Assembly: GCA_002295925.1 (NCBI GenBank)
Contig: DBGO01000010.1
Location: 310,001-374,000, forward strand
Direction: 5' to 3'
Length of the DNA: 64,000 nt
Origin: Flavobacteriales bacterium UBA852
GTDB taxonomy: Bacteria; Bacteroidota; Bacteroidia; Flavobacteriales_E; Vicingaceae
In this document: positions 63,401 to 64,000 of the stretch, piece by piece
How the letters are laid out: every line of letters starts with the position of its first letter
Position numbering within the stretch: position 1 is the stretch's first letter
The notes under the pieces: generated by a model
What the model was told of the DNA's origin: nothing
What the model saw: the letters and a program-made list of their open reading frames with translations, nothing else
The model's database searches: none
Position numbers and translations under genes: made by a program

Positions 63401-64000
63401 TTCTGGTTCATTTATTTTTGGAAACGGAACTTTAGATACCTTTGGCGCTAATGTTACATTAAACAATATTGGAACCAATTATATCTATTTAGCTAACGCC
63501 GGCAGTGGTCACAGCATAGCAGGAGATTTAACTGTAAACAATCAACCCGCATCCGGAAACGGTTATGTTTTTATCAGTAACGGAAGCACAGCCACGCTTA
63601 GTGTAAGTGGAAATGCATCTTTTACCAACACCGGAAGTGCCAATAATATCCGAACTTATATTGGCAATTCAGGTGCACTTACTATTAACGGGAATTTAAC
63701 CATTACAAATAACGGTACCGGCACCAACAGCCAAATATATTTAGGAAATAACACCTCGTCTTCGGTTATCATTAATGGAACTACCACTGTATTAAACAAT
63801 GGAACAAGTTCCAATTACAATGAAGTATATTTAGGACAATCCGGAGATGTAACTTTTAACAATTCATTATACATCACAAACAGCTCCCCCTCGCCTTATT
63901 CTAATGTCTATTTAAATCGTTACGGCAACAGTTCAAATGTATATAATGGAAATATAACTGTTGAATGCACCAATGCCAATAATGATGGTATTCGTTTTGG
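60450..64000 (+). CDS. Giant repetitive secreted protein, beta-solenoid-like, 3' end outside window
   Basis: The open frame starts at ATG 60450 (signal peptide MKQLITILTVILTTFSTVFS) and continues past the right edge (more than 1183 residues). The mature start NFYWVASSSSNWNNAANWSTTSGGAGGAGVPGNADFVYF is typical of Bacteroidota surface proteins. The rest consists of short strand-turn repeats, such as xTFNGNVTLTxSGSGxxLL, GNxxNGNxTINN and TxTLASGMSLTIGSGGF, as in parallel beta-helix (solenoid) proteins. A larger unit of about 309 residues repeats at DNA level. No sorting domain is visible, since the C-terminus is outside the window; a T9SS CTD is expected but not seen. Likely an adhesin or surface stalk (inference). 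Confidence 0.88.
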   Translation, partial: MKQLITILTVILTTFSTVFSANFYWVASSSSNWNNAANWSTTSGGAGGAGVPGNADFVYFNSNGLGNCVVDINVTIEGVSINGYTSTIDLNGNSFVINGASNCTFASGIIDDTPGTSSLSITTTGRTTFSGTTFNPPVNVSAGRILLHGSTFNADCSFTKTGNNNDYSNGGNTFNGNVTLTHSGSGNFLLNNVNPDIYNGNLTVTNSSSNNIIYLSHTASGTQYNGNITINNTTGNGIRFGQNNGTCTLASGMSLTIGSGGFSSSTLRIRGFTQVGTANQTLTLTGTAQLYLEQNSTWNGPVNITSPRLFIRENTFNNTLSLTKTGTGNDYSYGGNTFNGVTTITNSSTNAIVFANTAPDTFNNDVSLILSGTNGHIHLAYSAAGNQFNGNININYISADNVYIGRNSGTSTLSAGQTINIIGFGASGTGNLYLEEFTQLGNTPQFIGLNTNGRLEIGPNSTFNGNLTASVPNLYFFNSTFNGDVNFNKTGSSTNSLSGGNTFNGVTVIENSGSGELRLATSLGDTFNNQVTFSSTGSNRIFVGYAGNNQFNNNIIVNSTNSSTGVYFGYTSATCTLAAGQTISVGGLGFDSGNLYFRNFTQVGTTAQSLTLTGTANLTIQDCNWGGDVNFVSPRISTRGTIFNRTAYLEKTGSGNDYSAGGNTFTMDLTVVNSGSGAFVFGNGTFDSFGANVTLDNIGSSNLHFAYNGSGHSVTGNLTVNNQPTPTNDGNIIIGNNSAVTLSIGGDVQITNNGSGAGSDINTYFANNGSVTVNGNLSIINSSSGSNSRIYCANGTNSSLIVNGTTSVINNGTSTNDNRVYLGANGDITFNNTLTISNQSGSTNSHVYLNNGANSTNIYNENIVIECTNATSDGIYFGYNGGSGTLAATKTITIGSGGFVSGYLYFRNFTQTGNTAHSFTLTGTSYFYNYDSNWGGDFSATAPRIYTRGTTYNRTAYLEKTGAGDDYSAGGNNFAMDLTIVNSGSGSFIFGNGTLDTFGANVTLNNIGTNYIYLANAGSGHSIAGDLTVNNQPASGNGYVFISNGSTATLSVSGNASFTNTGSANNIRTYIGNSGALTINGNLTITNNGTGTNSQIYLGNNTSSSVIINGTTTVLNNGTSSNYNEVYLGQSGDVTFNNSLYITNSSPSPYSNVYLNRYGNSSNVYNGNITVECTNANNDGIRF
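62208..64000 (+). repeat. Long-period coding repeat (about 927 bp) in the giant protein
   Basis: Matching blocks (for example the 'TYLEKTG...DYSAGGN' and 'TFGANVTL' segments) recur with an offset of exactly 927 bp: 62391 vs 63318 and 62521 vs 63448. Another match near the window end (63045 vs 63963) has an offset of 918 bp, so one later unit differs by 9 bp. Copies are diverged (roughly three-quarters identical by eye), which implies old duplication, probably followed by drift. Confidence 0.75.

Noticed and set aside
1..64000. CRISPR arrays, tRNA or rRNA genes, insertion sequences, prophage or defence genes
   Set aside because: No regular short repeats with spacers, no cloverleaf or rRNA-like stretches, and no transposase, integrase, helicase-nuclease or restriction motifs were seen in the translated frames.

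Overview
The window is from a member of the phylum Bacteroidota, probably a flavobacterium-like or sphingobacterium-like organism with type IX secretion (T9SS). Evidence: AT-rich DNA; several secreted proteins ending in T9SS type A or type B ('gliding motility-associated') sorting domains; two PorP/SprF-family outer-membrane proteins; the futalosine menaquinone enzyme MqnC; paired Skp chaperones behind BamA; and promoters resembling the Bacteroidota TTTG / TAnnTTTG consensus with little Shine-Dalgarno signal. Several genes start with GTG or TTG. I see no tRNA, rRNA, CRISPR array, insertion sequence, integrase or phage structural module; this looks like ordinary chromosome with envelope and surface functions.

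Layout. 1-6257: end-truncated secreted protein, mqnC, M17 aminopeptidase, short TauE-like protein, M20 amidohydrolase. 6265-8289: a PorE-like protein (TPR, PD40 propeller, regulatory-like domain) whose C-terminus is SPOR-like instead of OmpA-like. 8416-9840: metF and a DUF1801 protein. 9953-18086: an 1354-residue adhesin with 11 Ig-like repeats, its PorP/SprF partner, and a LytS/LytTR two-component pair. 18131-20465: SDR, polyprenyl-type GT2 and GNAT cassette. 20490-28499: envelope core of nadK, two DUF6089-like proteins, uppS, bamA, skp, skp and murI. 28496-34586: mostly unrecognised membrane or secreted proteins plus MscS and DUF420, around a 614-bp gene-free stretch rich in inverted repeats. 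34686-35708: T9SS type A protein.

35768-45054 is one tightly packed nine-gene operon on the minus strand for nucleotide-sugar synthesis. It contains the WbpA/B/E/D set (UDP-GlcNAc to a 2,3-diacetamido uronic acid), UDP-glucose dehydrogenase plus UDP-xylose synthase, RmlB, a WbpP-type epimerase and a CpsB-type PHP phosphatase. It has no glycosyltransferase, flippase or polymerase. 45233-53452 holds a predicted outer-membrane protein, waaA, a secreted pair (T9SS type A protein and S74-chaperone tail-fibre-like protein), pabB, tilS and two small genes. 53453-58482 is a second adhesin/SprF operon with a near-consensus promoter. uvrC follows, then a very long repetitive secreted protein that runs off the right edge.

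The common theme is the outer envelope: making its precursors (UppS, MurI, WaaA, the sugar operon), inserting outer-membrane proteins (BamA/Skp), and exporting and displaying surface proteins (T9SS substrates with SprF-like partners). The most unusual items are the SPOR-ended PorE-like protein, the adhesin/SprF pairs with possible shared operator-like palindromes, the S74 protein without an evident export tail, and the structured gene-free stretch at 28889-29502. Nothing here is clearly a complete new defence or mobile system.
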